NCBI GenBank assembly: GCA_910584835.1
Contig: CAJUEG010000022.1
Coordinates: 1 to 35,841 of the forward strand
DNA length: 35,841 nucleotides
Direction: 5' to 3'
Source: an uncultured Oscillospiraceae bacterium
GTDB taxonomy: Bacteria > Bacillota > Clostridia > Oscillospirales > Oscillospiraceae
Under the pieces are notes generated by a model. The model was not told where the DNA came from. It ran no database searches and saw nothing but the letters and a program-made list of their open reading frames with translations. How positions within the stretch are numbered: position 1 is the stretch's first letter; each line of letters opens with the position of its first letter. The position numbers were made by a program, and so were the translations under genes. Shown here one piece after another: positions 22,787 through 31,723 of this stretch.

Positions 22787-23437
22787 CTATTTTGGTTCGT
22801 TTTTGGCCTCCTCCATGTAGCTGTACAGGGTATACTTGGAGATGCCGAAGTACTTGCACACACGCCCCCCGGACTTGGTGATGAGGAAAGCCCCCGTGTC
22901 GTTGAGAAATCCGATGGCCTTCACCTTTTCCTCCTTTGTCATGAGGGCTGCCGGCTTGCCCACCCGCTTTACACTCTGCTCAATGAGCTCATCCAGCAGG
23001 TCGGACACATTCTGGGTGATGGGCTCCGGGGTCTCCTCCTGCCGCTCCGGGGCGGTGGCGGTGAACTGCCGCAGGGTCTCCTCCATGGCCAGCATCAGGG
23101 TGATGTCGTAGTTGATGGAGAAGATCCCGATGGGCGCTCTATCTTCGTCCCGAATGTAGACGGTGGTGGACTTCAACGTTTTGCCGTCGGCGGTTTTGGT
23201 CAGGTAGCTCAGCCGATCCTCCGGAATACCGCCGCTGTTCAGCGCCTCCAGCACCACGTGGGACGGGCCATCCCCCACCTTGCGGCCGGAAACATGGCCG
23301 TTCTCAATGGCCACGATGGAGCTGTCCGGGTCGTTGCTCTGGAGGTCGTGGATGACCACCTCGCAGTTGGGTCCAAACTGGGCGGACAGGGCCTTGGCCA
23401 GCCGAAACAGGAATTGAATCATAGACGTGTTCAACAC
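22787..23437 (-). CDS. YheO-family PAS/HTH transcriptional regulator (216 aa)
   Basis: The N-terminal PAS-like YheO domain reads LSAQFGPNCEVVIHDLQ...SSIVAIENGHVSGRKVGD, then TTVYIRDEDRAPIGIFSINYDIT (about residues 15-120). The C-terminal helix-turn-helix reads KAIGFLNDTGAFLITKSGGRVCKYFGISKYTLYSYMEEA. I place the start at the GTG at 23437 (GGGG 5 nt upstream); an ATG at 23422 is the alternative. A longer frame to 23578 would overlap the divergent ssnA start and is rejected. It shares its intergenic region with ssnA, so it likely controls the purine genes in response to a small ligand. Confidence 0.85.
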   Translation of the reverse strand: MLNTSMIQFLFRLAKALSAQFGPNCEVVIHDLQSNDPDSSIVAIENGHVSGRKVGDGPSHVVLEALNSGGIPEDRLSYLTKTADGKTLKSTTVYIRDEDRAPIGIFSINYDITLMLAMEETLRQFTATAPERQEETPEPITQNVSDLLDELIEQSVKRVGKPAALMTKEEKVKAIGFLNDTGAFLITKSGGRVCKYFGISKYTLYSYMEEAKNEPK

Positions 23438-23448
23438 AATTACCCCGC

Positions 23449-23507
23449 TTTGCAAAAAATTATGATATAGTATACCATAGAATTTTGTTGTTTGCAAGAA
23501 ATATGAT
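23449..23507. promoter_or_regulatory. Divergent regulator/ssnA control region with paired direct repeats
   Basis: For the regulator, the minus-strand -35 is TTGCAA (23492-23497) and the -10 is TATACT (23469-23474), with a 17-nt spacer and an extended TGG. TTTGCAAAAAATTATGAT (23449-23466) and TTTGCAAGAAATATGAT (23491-23507) are near-identical direct repeats 42 nt apart, about four helical turns, and could be operator sites for the YheO-type protein. No convincing separate promoter for ssnA was found; it may lie within this block. Confidence 0.58.
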
Positions 23508-23549
23508 GTGGCCAAAAAAATATTTTGTTGATAATGTGGAGGAAGGATC

Positions 23550-24890
23550 ATGCTGCTCATCGGAAACGGAAGGCTCATTACACGAAGCGAGACAAACCCC
23601 TACCTGGAAAACGGCGCGGTGGTGCTGGACGGCGATGCCGTCCAGGAAACCGGTACTCTGGAGGCCATGCGGGCCAAGTATCCCCAGGCGGAATTTGTGG
23701 ACGCCCGGGGCGGGGTCATCATGCCCGGCCTCATCAACGTCCACACCCACATCTACTCCGGCCTGGCCCGGGGCCTGGCCATCGACGGCTACAACCCCAC
23801 CGACTTCTTTGAGGTGCTGGACGGCCAGTGGTGGAACATCGACCGCCACCTCACCCTGGACGGCACAAGGGCCTGCGCCTACGCCACGGTGCTGGACTGC
23901 ATCCGGGACGGCGTGACCACCATCTTCGACCACCACGCCTCCTTCGGCGAGATCCCCGGCTCCCTGTTCGCCATCAAGGACGTGTGCCAGGAGCTGGGTA
24001 TGCGGGCCTGTTTGTGCTACGAGGTGTCCGAGCGGGACGGGACGGAGAAGTGCGCCCAGTCCATCCGGGAGAACGCGGAGTTCGCCCGCTGGGCCAAAAA
24101 CGAGAACAGCGATATGATAAAGGCCATGTTCGGCGGCCACGCCCTGTTCACCATCTCCGACAAGACCTTTGAGGAGATGGTAAAGGCCAACGACGGCATA
24201 ACCGGCTTCCACATCCACGTGGCCGAGGGCATGAACGACGTGTACGACTCCCTGAAAAATTATGGCTGCCGCCCCATTAACCGCCTGCTGTACAACGGTA
24301 TCCTGGGGGAAAAAACCATGCTGGGCCACTGCATCCACGTCTCCCCGGCGGAGATGGACATCATCCAGGAGACGGGCACCATGGTGTGCCACAACCCGGA
24401 GTCCAACATGGGCAACGCGGTGGGCTGCTCCCCGGTGCTGAAGCTGTTTGAGAAGGGCGTCCTCATCGGCCTGGGCACCGACGCCTATACCCACGACATG
24501 CTGGAGTCTTTGAAGGTCCTGCTGCCCATGCAGCGGCACAACGCCTGCGACCCCAACGTGGGCTGGGGCGAGGCCATGGGGATGCTGTTCCGCAACAACC
24601 CCGCCATCTGCGCCCGGTATTTCCAGAAGCCTCTTGGCGTGCTGGAACCCGGCGCGGCGGCGGACGTGATCGTCATGGACTACAAGCCCTTCACCCCCTT
24701 CGGGGCGGACAACATCGACGGCCATATGCTCTTCGGCATGATGGGCAAAAACTGCCGCACCACTGTCATCAACGGAAAAGTGCTCTACAAAGACCGGGAG
24801 TTTGTGGGCATCGACGAGGACAGGATCAACGCCTGGACCCTGGAGCAGTCCAAGAAGCTGTGGGGCCAGCTGAACCACAGGACATATTAA
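23550..24890 (+). CDS. ssnA: SsnA-type amidohydrolase of the selenium-dependent purine cluster (446 aa)
   Basis: A cytosolic metal-dependent hydrolase of the amidohydrolase superfamily. It shows the barrel ligands GLINVHTHIYSG (about residues 60-71), FHIHVAEG (about 218-225), GHCIHVS (about 253-259) and LGTDAYTHD (about 308-316). Length and sequence fit SsnA, found next to ygfK and xdhD in Enterobacteria and Clostridia. A deaminase-like or ring-opening step on a purine-derived compound is the likely role. GGAGG precedes the ATG. It is 15 nt from ygfK, in one operon. The gene set has recently been linked to anaerobic uric-acid use by gut bacteria. Confidence 0.93.
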   Translation: MLLIGNGRLITRSETNPYLENGAVVLDGDAVQETGTLEAMRAKYPQAEFVDARGGVIMPGLINVHTHIYSGLARGLAIDGYNPTDFFEVLDGQWWNIDRHLTLDGTRACAYATVLDCIRDGVTTIFDHHASFGEIPGSLFAIKDVCQELGMRACLCYEVSERDGTEKCAQSIRENAEFARWAKNENSDMIKAMFGGHALFTISDKTFEEMVKANDGITGFHIHVAEGMNDVYDSLKNYGCRPINRLLYNGILGEKTMLGHCIHVSPAEMDIIQETGTMVCHNPESNMGNAVGCSPVLKLFEKGVLIGLGTDAYTHDMLESLKVLLPMQRHNACDPNVGWGEAMGMLFRNNPAICARYFQKPLGVLEPGAAADVIVMDYKPFTPFGADNIDGHMLFGMMGKNCRTTVINGKVLYKDREFVGIDEDRINAWTLEQSKKLWGQLNHRTY

Positions 24891-24905
24891 AGGAGGAACA
24901 TGAAA

Positions 24906-27899
24906 ATGAGCGATATCATGCGGCCCATGCCCTTCGCCCAGCTGATGGACTGGGTGCTCACCGAGTACAAAAACCAAGGCAGCGTGTTCGGCGTGTCCAA
25001 GCTGGTGAAGCACGCCGGGGGCAAGGCCCTGCCCATCTTCGGGTCGAAGATCGAGTCCCCCTACGGCCCCGCCGCCGGGCCCCATACCCAGCTGGCCCAG
25101 AACATCATCGCCGCCTACGCCGCCGGGTCCCGGTTCTTCGAGCTGAAGACCGTCCAGATCATGGACGGGGAGGAGCTGTCCAAGTGCGTGAACAAGCCTT
25201 GCATCACCGCCGGGGACGAGTGCTACAACTGCGAGTGGTCCACCGAGCTCACCGTGCCCCAGGCCTACGCCGAGTACGTCAAGGCCTGGTGGGCCTGCAA
25301 GCTGCTGGCCCGTGAGCTGGGGCTGGGCGCCCCGGACGGCTTCGTGTTCAACATGTCCGTGGGCTACGACCTGGCGGGCATCCAAAGCGAGAAGATCGAC
25401 AGATACATTGAGGGCATGAAGGACGCCTCCGGCAGCGAGGTGTGGAAGGAGTGCCTGAACTGGTCCCTGGCCAACCTGGGCCGGTTTGAGAAGGTGGACG
25501 AGGGCTATGTGAAGTCCGTCTCCCCCAGGGTGTCCGCCTCTATCACCGAGTCCACCCTCCACGGCTGCCCCCCCGACGAGATCGAGCGCATCGCCACCTA
25601 CCTCATCACGGAGAAGGGGCTGAACACCTACGTCAAGTGCAACCCCACCCTGCTGGGCTACGACTTCGCCCGGAACACCCTGGACGGCCTGGGCTACGAC
25701 TATATCGTGTTTGACGACCATCATTTCCTGGAGGACCTTCAGTGGAAGGACGCGGTGCCTATGTTCCGCCGGCTCCAGGAGCTGTGCCGGGAGCGGGGGC
25801 TGGAGTTCGGCGTGAAGATCACCAACACCTTCCCGGTGGACGTGGCGGCGGGCGAGCTGCCCAGCCAGGAGATGTATATGTCCGGCCGCTCCCTGTACCC
25901 CCTGTCCCTCTCCCTGGCGGGGATGCTCACCAAGGAGTTTGATGGCAAGCTGCGCATCTCCTACTCCGGCGGGGCGGACGCCGCCTCCATCCGCGGGCTG
26001 TTTGACGCGGGCATCTGGCCCATCACCATGGCCACCAACATTTTGAAGCCCGGCGGCTACCAGCGGCTGAGCCAGATCGGCGGCCTGCTGGCCGATATCT
26101 CCTGCCAGGCGTGGCAGGGGGTGGACCAGGCCAGGGTGGCGGCGCTGGTGGAGGCCATTCCGGCAGACGGCCACTGGACCAAGCCCGTCAAGCCCATCCC
26201 CAGCCGTAAGACGGACAAAAAGGTGCCCCTGGTGGACTGCTTCCAGGCTCCCTGCCGGGAGGGCTGCCCCATCCAGCAGGACATTCCCGCCTACCTGATG
26301 GCGGTGAACGCCGGGAAGTACGAGGAGGCCCTGGAGATCATCACCCGGCGCAACCCCCTGCCCTTCATCACCGGCACCATCTGCTCCCACCGCTGCCAGG
26401 ACAAGTGCATGCGCAACGCCTACGACGAGAGCGTCTACATCCGGGCGCAGAAGCTGAAGGCGGCCCAGAGGGGCTTCGCCTCCCTGCTGCCCAAGCTGAA
26501 GCCGGGGGCTCCTGTGGGCGGGCGAAAGGTGGCCGTCGTGGGCGGCGGCCCCGCGGGCATGGCGGCGGCCTTCTTCCTGGGCCGGGCCAGGGTGGACGTC
26601 ACCCTCTTCGAGGCCAGGGACGCCCTGGGCGGCATTGTCCGCCACGTGATCCCGGAGTTCCGCATCGGCCGCGAGGCCATCGGCAACGATGTGAAGCTGG
26701 TGGAGGCCATGGGGGTGAAGGTTCACCTCAACACCCGGATCAACGATATCAGAGCCCTGCTGAATGTGTACACCGACGTGATCGTGGCCACCGGGGCCTG
26801 GAACCACGGCTCCGCCGGGCTGGAGTACGGGGAGGAGCTGAACGTGATCGCCTTCCTGGAGGGGGCCAAGAAGGCCCCGGACACCCTGAAGCTGGGGGAG
26901 AACGTGGTGGTCATCGGCGGCGGCAACACCGCCATGGACGCCGCCCGGGCCGCCAAACGCATCCCCGGGGTGAAAAAGGTGTCCCTGGTGTACCGCCGCA
27001 CCAAGCGCTATATGCCCGCCGACCAGGAGGAGCTGGAGCTTGCCGTTGCCGACGGCGTGGAGTTCCGGGAGCTGCTCTCACCCGAGGGCGTCAAGGACGG
27101 CACCCTCACCTGCCGGGTGATGGAACTGGGCGCCCCCGACGCTTCCGGGCGGCGCTCCCCGGTGGACACGGGCCGGACGGTGGAGGTGGCCGCCGACACG
27201 GTGATCGCCGCCGTGGGCGAGAAGGTGGACACCGCTTTGTACACTAACAACGGCCTGGCTGTGGACAGCCGGGGCAGGGCTGTGGTAAACTTAGAGACGA
27301 TGGAGTCCAGCGTGAAGGGCGTTTACGTGGTGGGCGACGGCCAGAAGGGCCCCGGTACGGTGGTGGAGGCCATCGCGGGGGCTATGAAGGCGGCAAAAGC
27401 CATCCAGGACTTCGATACGGACATCTTTGCGGGCAAGAACGTCAACCCGGACTATGCCGCTCCCCTGGCCAAGCGGGGGGACGTGTGCACGGACTGCGCC
27501 TCCTGCGGGGAAATCCGCTGCCTGGGCTGCGCCACCGTGTGCGAGACCTGCACCGAGGTGTGCCCCAACCGGGCCAACGTGGCCGTCCGGGTGGAGGGCA
27601 TGCGCCAGCGGCAGATCGTCCACGTGGACGGCATGTGCAACGAGTGCGGCAACTGCGCGGTGTTCTGCCCCTACGACAGCGCCCCCTACAAGGACAAGTT
27701 CACCCTGTACTGGAGCAGGGAGGACTTCGACCACAGCGGGAACCAGGGTTTCCTGCGGCTGAAGGGGTACAAGACCCTGGTGCGCTTCGCCGGCGAGGTG
27801 AGGGAATACGACGTGTCCGACCCCGGCTGCGGGCTGTACGACCCCCTGCGCCGCCTGATCTGCGCGGTGTACGAAAACTACAGCTATCTGCTGGGTTGA
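24906..27899 (+). CDS. ygfK: YgfK-type flavin/iron-sulfur oxidoreductase (997 aa)
   Basis: A large multidomain electron-transfer protein annotated in the family as a putative selenate reductase subunit. Domains in order: an N-terminal dihydroorotate dehydrogenase-like barrel (SDIMRPMPFAQLMDWV; ESPYGPAAGPHTQ); a glutamate-synthase-type Fe-S segment (APCREGCPIQQDIPAYL, about residue 448); FAD and NADPH dinucleotide folds (GGGPAGMAAAFFLG, about 545; IGGGNTAMDAARAAK, about 667); and a C-terminal ferredoxin-like part (CTDCASC and CNECGNCAVFCP). It would pass electrons between NAD(P)H and the molybdenum hydroxylase. The ATG at 24906 lies 9 nt after AGGAGG; the ATG at 24900 is too close. Direct electron partner is inferred. 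Confidence 0.93.
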   Translation: MSDIMRPMPFAQLMDWVLTEYKNQGSVFGVSKLVKHAGGKALPIFGSKIESPYGPAAGPHTQLAQNIIAAYAAGSRFFELKTVQIMDGEELSKCVNKPCITAGDECYNCEWSTELTVPQAYAEYVKAWWACKLLARELGLGAPDGFVFNMSVGYDLAGIQSEKIDRYIEGMKDASGSEVWKECLNWSLANLGRFEKVDEGYVKSVSPRVSASITESTLHGCPPDEIERIATYLITEKGLNTYVKCNPTLLGYDFARNTLDGLGYDYIVFDDHHFLEDLQWKDAVPMFRRLQELCRERGLEFGVKITNTFPVDVAAGELPSQEMYMSGRSLYPLSLSLAGMLTKEFDGKLRISYSGGADAASIRGLFDAGIWPITMATNILKPGGYQRLSQIGGLLADISCQAWQGVDQARVAALVEAIPADGHWTKPVKPIPSRKTDKKVPLVDCFQAPCREGCPIQQDIPAYLMAVNAGKYEEALEIITRRNPLPFITGTICSHRCQDKCMRNAYDESVYIRAQKLKAAQRGFASLLPKLKPGAPVGGRKVAVVGGGPAGMAAAFFLGRARVDVTLFEARDALGGIVRHVIPEFRIGREAIGNDVKLVEAMGVKVHLNTRINDIRALLNVYTDVIVATGAWNHGSAGLEYGEELNVIAFLEGAKKAPDTLKLGENVVVIGGGNTAMDAARAAKRIPGVKKVSLVYRRTKRYMPADQEELELAVADGVEFRELLSPEGVKDGTLTCRVMELGAPDASGRRSPVDTGRTVEVAADTVIAAVGEKVDTALYTNNGLAVDSRGRAVVNLETMESSVKGVYVVGDGQKGPGTVVEAIAGAMKAAKAIQDFDTDIFAGKNVNPDYAAPLAKRGDVCTDCASCGEIRCLGCATVCETCTEVCPNRANVAVRVEGMRQRQIVHVDGMCNECGNCAVFCPYDSAPYKDKFTLYWSREDFDHSGNQGFLRLKGYKTLVRFAGEVREYDVSDPGCGLYDPLRRLICAVYENYSYLLG

Positions 27900-27910
27900 T
27901 TTGACTGTTT

Positions 27911-27944
27911 GCCCGCCCTCCGGCCCGAAAACCGGAGGGCGGGC
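27911..27944 (+). other. Strong GC hairpin between ygfK and the hydroxylase gene
   Basis: GCCCGCCCTCCGG (27911-27923) pairs perfectly with CCGGAGGGCGGGC (27932-27944) around an 8-nt loop. No T-run follows, so it is more likely an mRNA stabiliser or processing site setting gene dosage than a terminator. Confidence 0.65.
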
Positions 27945-27973
27945 GGAACGCCATCATAGAAGGAGGACAAATC

Positions 27974-30562
27974 ATGGGTGAACGCTACAGCTTTACCGTC
28001 AACGGCGTGGTCCGGGAGACGGAGGAGGACAAACCCCTGCTGCGCTATCTCCGGGACGACCTGCGCCTGACCTCCTGCAAGGACGGGTGCAGCGAGGGGG
28101 CCTGCGGCACCTGTACCATCCTTGTGGACGGGCGGACCATGCGCGCCTGCATCCTCACCACCAAGAAGGCGGCGGGCAAGGACATCCTCACCGTGGAGGG
28201 GCTGTCCGTGGCGGAGAAGGAGGCCTTCGTCTACGCCTTCGGCAAGGTGGGGGCGGTGCAGTGCGGCTTCTGCATCCCCGGCATGGTCATCTCCGGCAAG
28301 GCCCTGCTGGACCAGAACCCCAACCCCACCGAGGCGGACATCAAAAAGGCCATCCGGGGCAACGTGTGCCGGTGCACCGGCTACAAGAAGATCATCGAGG
28401 GCATCTCCCTGGCGGGGGCCATCCTCCGGGGGGAGGCCCGGATCGACCCGGAGCTGGAAAAGGGGGACGTGTTCGGGGTGGGGGACCGGGCCTTCCGCAC
28501 CGACGTGCGCCCCAAGGTGCTGGGCTATGGGGAGTACCCAGACGACGTGTACCTGGACGGCATGGTGTACGCCTCCGCCGTCCGCTCCCAGTACCCCAGG
28601 GCCAGGATTTTGAACATTGACGCCGCCCCCGCCCTGGCCCTGCCGGGGGTGCTGGCGGTGCTGACGGCGGAGGATGTGCCCCACAACAAGGTGGGCCACA
28701 TCCAGCAGGACTGGGACGTGATGATCGCCAAGGGGGAGGTGACCCGCTGCGTGGGGGACGCTGTCTGCCTGGTGGTGGCCGAGAGCGAGTATATCCTCAA
28801 ACAGGCCAAGGCGTCGGTGAAGATCGAGTACGAGCCCCTGGAGCCGGTCCGGGATATCCACGAGGCCATGGCTGAAAACGCGCCCAGGGTCCACTCCAAG
28901 GGCAATCTCTGCCAGTCCCGCCACGTCACCCGGGGGGACGCCAAGGCCGCGCTGGCCAACTCCAAATATGTGGTCACCCAGAGCTACAAGACCCCCTTCA
29001 CCGAGCACGCCTTCCTGGAGCCGGAGTGCGCCGTGGCCTTCCCCTGCAAGGACGGGGTGAAGGTGTACTCCACCGACCAGGGCGTCTACGACACCCGCCA
29101 CGAGATCGCCATCATGCTGGGCTGGGAGCCTGAGCGCATCGTGGTGGAGAACAAGCTGGTTGGCGGCGGCTTCGGCGGCAAGGAGGACGTGTCGGTGCAG
29201 CACCTGGCGGCGCTGGCGGCTTTGAAGGTGGACCGCCCGGTGAAGGTGAAGCTGTCCCGGCAGGAGTCCATCAACTTCCACCCCAAGCGCCACGCCATGG
29301 AGGGCACATTCACCCTGGGCTGCGACGAAAACGGCATTTTTACCGCCCTGGACTGCGACATCTACTTCGATACCGGGGCTTATGCCTCCCTGTGCGGGCC
29401 GGTGCTGGAGCGGGCCTGCACCCATTCTGTCGGACCCTACTGCTACCAGAATACCGACATCCGTGGGTACGGCTGCTACACCAACAATCCCCCCGCCGGG
29501 GCCTTCCGGGGCTTCGGGGTGTGCCAGAGCGAGTTCGCCCTGGAGTCCACCATCAACCTGCTGGCGGAGAAGGTGGGCATATCCCCCTGGGAGATCCGCT
29601 GGCGCAACGCCATCGAGCCGGGAAAGGTGCTGCCCAACGGCCAGATCGCCGACTGCTCCACTGCCCTGAAGGAGACTCTGCTGGCCGTTAAGGAGGCTTA
29701 TGAATCCAATCCCGGCCGGGCGGGCATCGCCTGCGCCATGAAGAACGCGGGGGTGGGTGTGGGCCTGCCGGACAAGGGCCGGTGCAGGCTGGTGGTGGAG
29801 GACGGGATCGTCAAGCTGTACTCCGCCGCGTCGGATATCGGCCAGGGCTGCTCCACCGTGTTCCTCCAGATTCTGTCCCAGACCGCCGGGCTTCCCCTGG
29901 AGAAAATGCGCAACATGGGCAGCAATTCCGAGCTGTCCCCCGACTCCGGCACCACCTCCGGCTCCCGCCAGACCCTCATCACCGGCGAGGCGGTGCGTAT
30001 GGCGGCGGCAGACCTGAAAACCGCGCTGGACCAGGCGGGCGGGGACCTGTCCCAGCTGGAGGGCCGGGAGTTCTTCGCCGAGTTCTTCGACCCCACCGAC
30101 AAGCTGGGGGCCGACAAGCCCAACCCCAAGAGCCACGTTGCCTATGGCTTCGCCACCCACGTGGTGGTGCTGGACGACGACGGAAAGGTCAAGGAAGTCT
30201 GGGCCGCCCACGACTCCGGCAAGGTGGTCAACCCCACCTCCATCCAGGGCCAGATCGAGGGCGGGGTGCTCATGGGGCTGGGCTACGCCCTCACCGAGGA
30301 CTTCCCCTTAAAAGACTGCGTGCCCCAGGCCAAGTTCGGCACCCTGGGCCTGATGCGGGCGGACCAGATCCCCGACATCCACGCCATCTACGTGGAGAGG
30401 GAGGAGCTGCTCCCCTTTGCCTACGGGGCCAAGGGCATCGGCGAGATCGCCACCATCCCCACCGCCCCCGCCGTCCAGGGGGCCTACTACGCCATGGACC
30501 ATGTGCTGCGCACCAGTCTGCCCATGGAAAACACCTTCTATAAAAAGCCAAAGAGAGGTTGA
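27974..30562 (+). CDS. xdhD: Selenium-dependent molybdenum hydroxylase, XdhD/xanthine dehydrogenase type (862 aa)
   Basis: A fused enzyme without an FAD domain. The N-terminal part carries two [2Fe-2S] clusters: Cys35, 39, 44 and 47 (CKDGCSEGACGTC) with Cys59; then Cys97, 100, 132 and 134 (QCGFC, CRCTGY). From about residue 175 it is the molybdopterin-binding large subunit, with GGGFGGKEDVSVQ, GAFRGFGVCQSE and the C-terminal YGAKGIGEIATIPTAPAV, which contains the active-site Glu. Family members carry a labile selenium at the Mo site, not selenocysteine. It would hydroxylate or reduce purines, sending electrons through YgfK. AAGGAGG precedes the ATG. It has no separate FAD subunit nearby, consistent with YgfK acting as electron partner. 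Confidence 0.92.
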   Translation: MGERYSFTVNGVVRETEEDKPLLRYLRDDLRLTSCKDGCSEGACGTCTILVDGRTMRACILTTKKAAGKDILTVEGLSVAEKEAFVYAFGKVGAVQCGFCIPGMVISGKALLDQNPNPTEADIKKAIRGNVCRCTGYKKIIEGISLAGAILRGEARIDPELEKGDVFGVGDRAFRTDVRPKVLGYGEYPDDVYLDGMVYASAVRSQYPRARILNIDAAPALALPGVLAVLTAEDVPHNKVGHIQQDWDVMIAKGEVTRCVGDAVCLVVAESEYILKQAKASVKIEYEPLEPVRDIHEAMAENAPRVHSKGNLCQSRHVTRGDAKAALANSKYVVTQSYKTPFTEHAFLEPECAVAFPCKDGVKVYSTDQGVYDTRHEIAIMLGWEPERIVVENKLVGGGFGGKEDVSVQHLAALAALKVDRPVKVKLSRQESINFHPKRHAMEGTFTLGCDENGIFTALDCDIYFDTGAYASLCGPVLERACTHSVGPYCYQNTDIRGYGCYTNNPPAGAFRGFGVCQSEFALESTINLLAEKVGISPWEIRWRNAIEPGKVLPNGQIADCSTALKETLLAVKEAYESNPGRAGIACAMKNAGVGVGLPDKGRCRLVVEDGIVKLYSAASDIGQGCSTVFLQILSQTAGLPLEKMRNMGSNSELSPDSGTTSGSRQTLITGEAVRMAAADLKTALDQAGGDLSQLEGREFFAEFFDPTDKLGADKPNPKSHVAYGFATHVVVLDDDGKVKEVWAAHDSGKVVNPTSIQGQIEGGVLMGLGYALTEDFPLKDCVPQAKFGTLGLMRADQIPDIHAIYVEREELLPFAYGAKGIGEIATIPTAPAVQGAYYAMDHVLRTSLPMENTFYKKPKRG

Positions 30563-30568
30563 TTTCCC

Positions 30569-31666
30569 GTGAAAAAACGCCTGCTAAGCCTTGTTCTGCT
30601 GTCCGCCCTGCTGGTCCAGCTGCTGTCTGGCTGCGCCGCCGAGGTCAAGGAGAGCGCCCAGCCCTCCGCGGAGCCCTCCACCCCCGCTGCGGTGGAGCCG
30701 GCCCAGTCCCAGCCCGCCGAGACGGAGTCCGCCCAGTCCGGCCCCATCACCGTCACCGACCAGGCGGGGAGGACGGTCACCCTGGAAAAGCCCGCCGAGA
30801 AGATCGTCTCCTGCTACTATCTGGTCACCGCCTCCCTGCTCACCCTGGGCCAGAAGGACAAAATCGTGGGCATTGAGATGAAGGCCAGCAGCCGAGAGCT
30901 GTACAAGCTGTGCGCCCCGGACTTCCTGGACCTGCCCGGGGTGGGCTCGGGCAAGGAGACCAACATTGAGGCCATCGCCGCCCTGGAGCCCGACCTGGTG
31001 CTGCTGCCCAAGAAGCAGCTGGAGGCCGCCGAGACCCTGACCGGCCTGGGCATCCCCTCCGCCGTGGTGGAGCCGGAGACCTACGAGGCGTTCAACGGCC
31101 TCATTGAGCTGCTGGGCGAGCTGTGCGGCTGCGGGGACGAGGCCAGCGACCTCATCAGCTACTATAACGGCGTGGTGGACCGGGTGACCGGCCTGACCAA
31201 GGACGCGGAAAAGCCCGCCGTCTACCTGGCGGGGGAGGCGTCCTGGCTGCGGACCTGCGCCGGGGGAATGTACCAGCGGGAGATGATCGAGATGGCCGGG
31301 GGGAGCTGCGTCTCCCAGGACATTGAGGGCCGGGCCTGGGCGGACGTGTCCGGCGAGCAGCTGGCCGCCTGGGACCCGGAGTTCATCTTCGCCGTGTCCT
31401 ATGCGGAATATTCCCTGGACGACATTCGGAACGACGGGGCCCTGGCCGGGCTCAAAGCCGTGGCGGAGGACAGGCTGTACACCGTCCCCTCTGAGATCGA
31501 GGCCTGGGACTACCCCCAGCCCTCCTCCATCCTGGGCCTGCTGTGGATGACCCATATCCTCCACCCCGAGCTGGTGACGGAGGACGACTATGTGAAGGAA
31601 GCCCGGGAATTCTACAAGACCTATTTTGACCTGGACGTGACCCAGGCCCAGCTGGGTCTGGAATAA
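30569..31666 (+). CDS. ABC transporter substrate-binding lipoprotein, FecB/BtuF type (365 aa)
   Basis: A signal peptide with lipobox LSGC (Cys22) anchors the protein outside the membrane. A Ser/Pro/Glu-rich linker to about residue 55 is followed by a class III binding fold: ITVTDQAGRTVTLEKPAEKIVSCYYLVTASLLTLG, then ETNIEAIAALEPDLVLLP and later YPQPSSILGLLWMTHILHPEL. This family takes iron-siderophores, haem, cobalamin, and in some cases molybdate or tungstate. The start is GTG, 6 nt after the hydroxylase stop, so it is part of the purine/Mo operon. The position beside a molybdenum enzyme makes an oxyanion or cofactor-metal substrate worth considering. Confidence 0.88.
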   Translation: MKKRLLSLVLLSALLVQLLSGCAAEVKESAQPSAEPSTPAAVEPAQSQPAETESAQSGPITVTDQAGRTVTLEKPAEKIVSCYYLVTASLLTLGQKDKIVGIEMKASSRELYKLCAPDFLDLPGVGSGKETNIEAIAALEPDLVLLPKKQLEAAETLTGLGIPSAVVEPETYEAFNGLIELLGELCGCGDEASDLISYYNGVVDRVTGLTKDAEKPAVYLAGEASWLRTCAGGMYQREMIEMAGGSCVSQDIEGRAWADVSGEQLAAWDPEFIFAVSYAEYSLDDIRNDGALAGLKAVAEDRLYTVPSEIEAWDYPQPSSILGLLWMTHILHPELVTEDDYVKEAREFYKTYFDLDVTQAQLGLE

Positions 31667-31723
31667 AACCGCCGCGTCGGAAACAGGGCGCAGCGGCAAA
31701 ATCAGAAAGGGGGCCTGTTGGGC

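Noticed and set aside
22787..23578. Longer YheO-type protein starting at 23578
   Set aside because: It would overlap the ssnA start and its own promoter; starts at 23437 or 23422 fit the family.
23460..26807. Minus-strand open frame of 1115 codons opposite ssnA and ygfK
   Set aside because: Low-complexity Gly/Val/His/Leu-rich product without any domain; it is the mirror of two conserved genes in GC-rich DNA.
27974..30562. Selenocysteine in the Se-dependent hydroxylase
   Set aside because: No in-frame TGA is present; the family uses a labile selenium ligand instead.
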